5,870 bases of DNA, from contig DGHJ01000019.1 of assembly GCA_002392625.1 (NCBI GenBank), forward strand, positions 1,962 through 7,831, in the 5' to 3' direction. Under the pieces are notes generated by a model. That model made no database searches. It was given only the letters and a program-made list of their open reading frames with translations, and had not been told where the DNA came from. Shown here in pieces: positions 5,429 to 5,870 of this stretch (position 1 is its first letter; each line of letters starts with the position of its first letter). A program made the translations under genes and the position numbers. The stretch is from Oscillospiraceae bacterium UBA3851. Lineage in GTDB: Bacteria > Bacillota > Clostridia > Oscillospirales > Oscillospiraceae.

Positions 5429-5870
5429 TTACCAGCTCTCGGAATCGTCGAAGTCCAGCAGGGACGGATCCAGCGGCTCCTCGTGCATGACGGTGGTCAT
5501 ATAGTCGTTGATGATGGTGCGGATCTCGGAGCGGGACACGGTCCGCTTGTCGGGCAGGGCGTGGGGCATCCAGATGGCATGGATGTTCCGGGCGCGGAAC
5601 TCGTCCTCAAAGAGGCCGTGGACGCCCTGCATGCCCTTGCACTGGAGCTGATCGTACATCATGACCATGTCGCAGTGGAAGCGCTCCATATTCTCCCACA
5701 GCTCGAAGATGTGGTGCATGCCGCCCACCGCCATGCGGCGCATAGGCGCCCACTCGTGGTAGCGGGCCATGTCCATGACGCAGTCGTCCAGATTGTCGGT
5801 ACGGATGGTCATATTGAACATCAGGGAATCCATGTTGATGATGGTGTTCAGGCCCCAGCAGTTGTAGGCC
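5429..5870 (-). CDS. 2-hydroxyacyl-CoA dehydratase-like protein (HgdB/D-subunit type), C-terminal part
   Basis: Only the C-terminal 146 or so codons are in the window. The frame stays open to the right edge, so the ATG at 5833 is internal: the residues before it read AYNCWGLNTIIN. The segment resembles the C-terminal half of the 2-hydroxyacyl-CoA dehydratase D-component family. It has a Met/His-rich helical stretch, then a strand and cysteine block (MVMMYDQLQCKGMQG), and near the end a block of the type IHAIWMPHALPDKRTVSRSEIRT, shortened here: IHAIWMPHALPDKR, then SEIRTIINDYM, where family members have a strand followed by a helix that closes the domain. Known members carry a [4Fe-4S] cluster and dehydrate (R)-2-hydroxyacyl-CoA, or are related to benzoyl-CoA reductase subunits; they depend on an ATP-driven activator. 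Substrate cannot be told from this fragment, and the activator and partner subunit are not in view. The tail ends in an acidic DFDDSESW. It is the first gene of a tight minus-strand cluster. Family call is by motif resemblance only. Confidence 0.62.
   Translation of the reverse strand, partial: AYNCWGLNTIINMDSLMFNMTIRTDNLDDCVMDMARYHEWAPMRRMAVGGMHHIFELWENMERFHCDMVMMYDQLQCKGMQGVHGLFEDEFRARNIHAIWMPHALPDKRTVSRSEIRTIINDYMTTVMHEEPLDPSLLDFDDSESW

Overview
The window looks like a chromosomal piece from a gut-type Clostridia bacterium (Oscillospiraceae-like Firmicutes). This rests on strong AGGAGG ribosome binding sites, moderately high G+C genes, a PASTA-type Ser/Thr kinase, a 2-hydroxyacyl-CoA dehydratase-like protein and short GGAACACAGGGGACGG palindromes. 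The assignment is inference; no rRNA, tRNA or taxonomic marker is present. Every gene I can support is on the minus strand, so the region reads from right to left.

Right end (about 5870 to 4840): a compact cluster of three genes. The C-terminal part of a 2-hydroxyacyl-CoA dehydratase-like protein runs in from beyond the window. After 18 bp comes a 71-residue single-pass membrane protein, and after 11 bp a 96-residue protein with a C-terminal membrane anchor. The stop codon of the second gene overlaps the ribosome binding site of the third. A perfect 17-bp hairpin at 4842-4878 closes the cluster.

Centre (4772 to 1224): one very large gene, about 1182 residues. It encodes a transmembrane Ser/Thr kinase with intact catalytic motifs, then a bacterial Ig-like (Big_2) domain still on the cytoplasmic side, one membrane helix, one PASTA domain, five more Big_2 domains outside (four of them regular 86-residue units, a 258-bp tandem DNA repeat), a MucBP-like domain and a cysteine-containing C-terminal domain I do not recognise. 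I read it as a surface sensor on a long stalk wired to an internal kinase.

Left end (1216 to 1): A+T-richer, accessory-looking DNA. A small lipoprotein gene (841-239) sits among two full and one partial copy of an imperfect palindromic element. Between the two full copies is a short open stretch that looks like the tail of a lost gene. The last 238 bases hold only hairpins and the partial repeat; I see no gene there.

The strongest candidates for something undescribed are the kinase architecture (especially the Ig-like domain before the membrane helix and the unknown C-terminal domain) and the repeat family around the lipoprotein. I found no CRISPR array, transposase, recombinase or recognisable defence gene.
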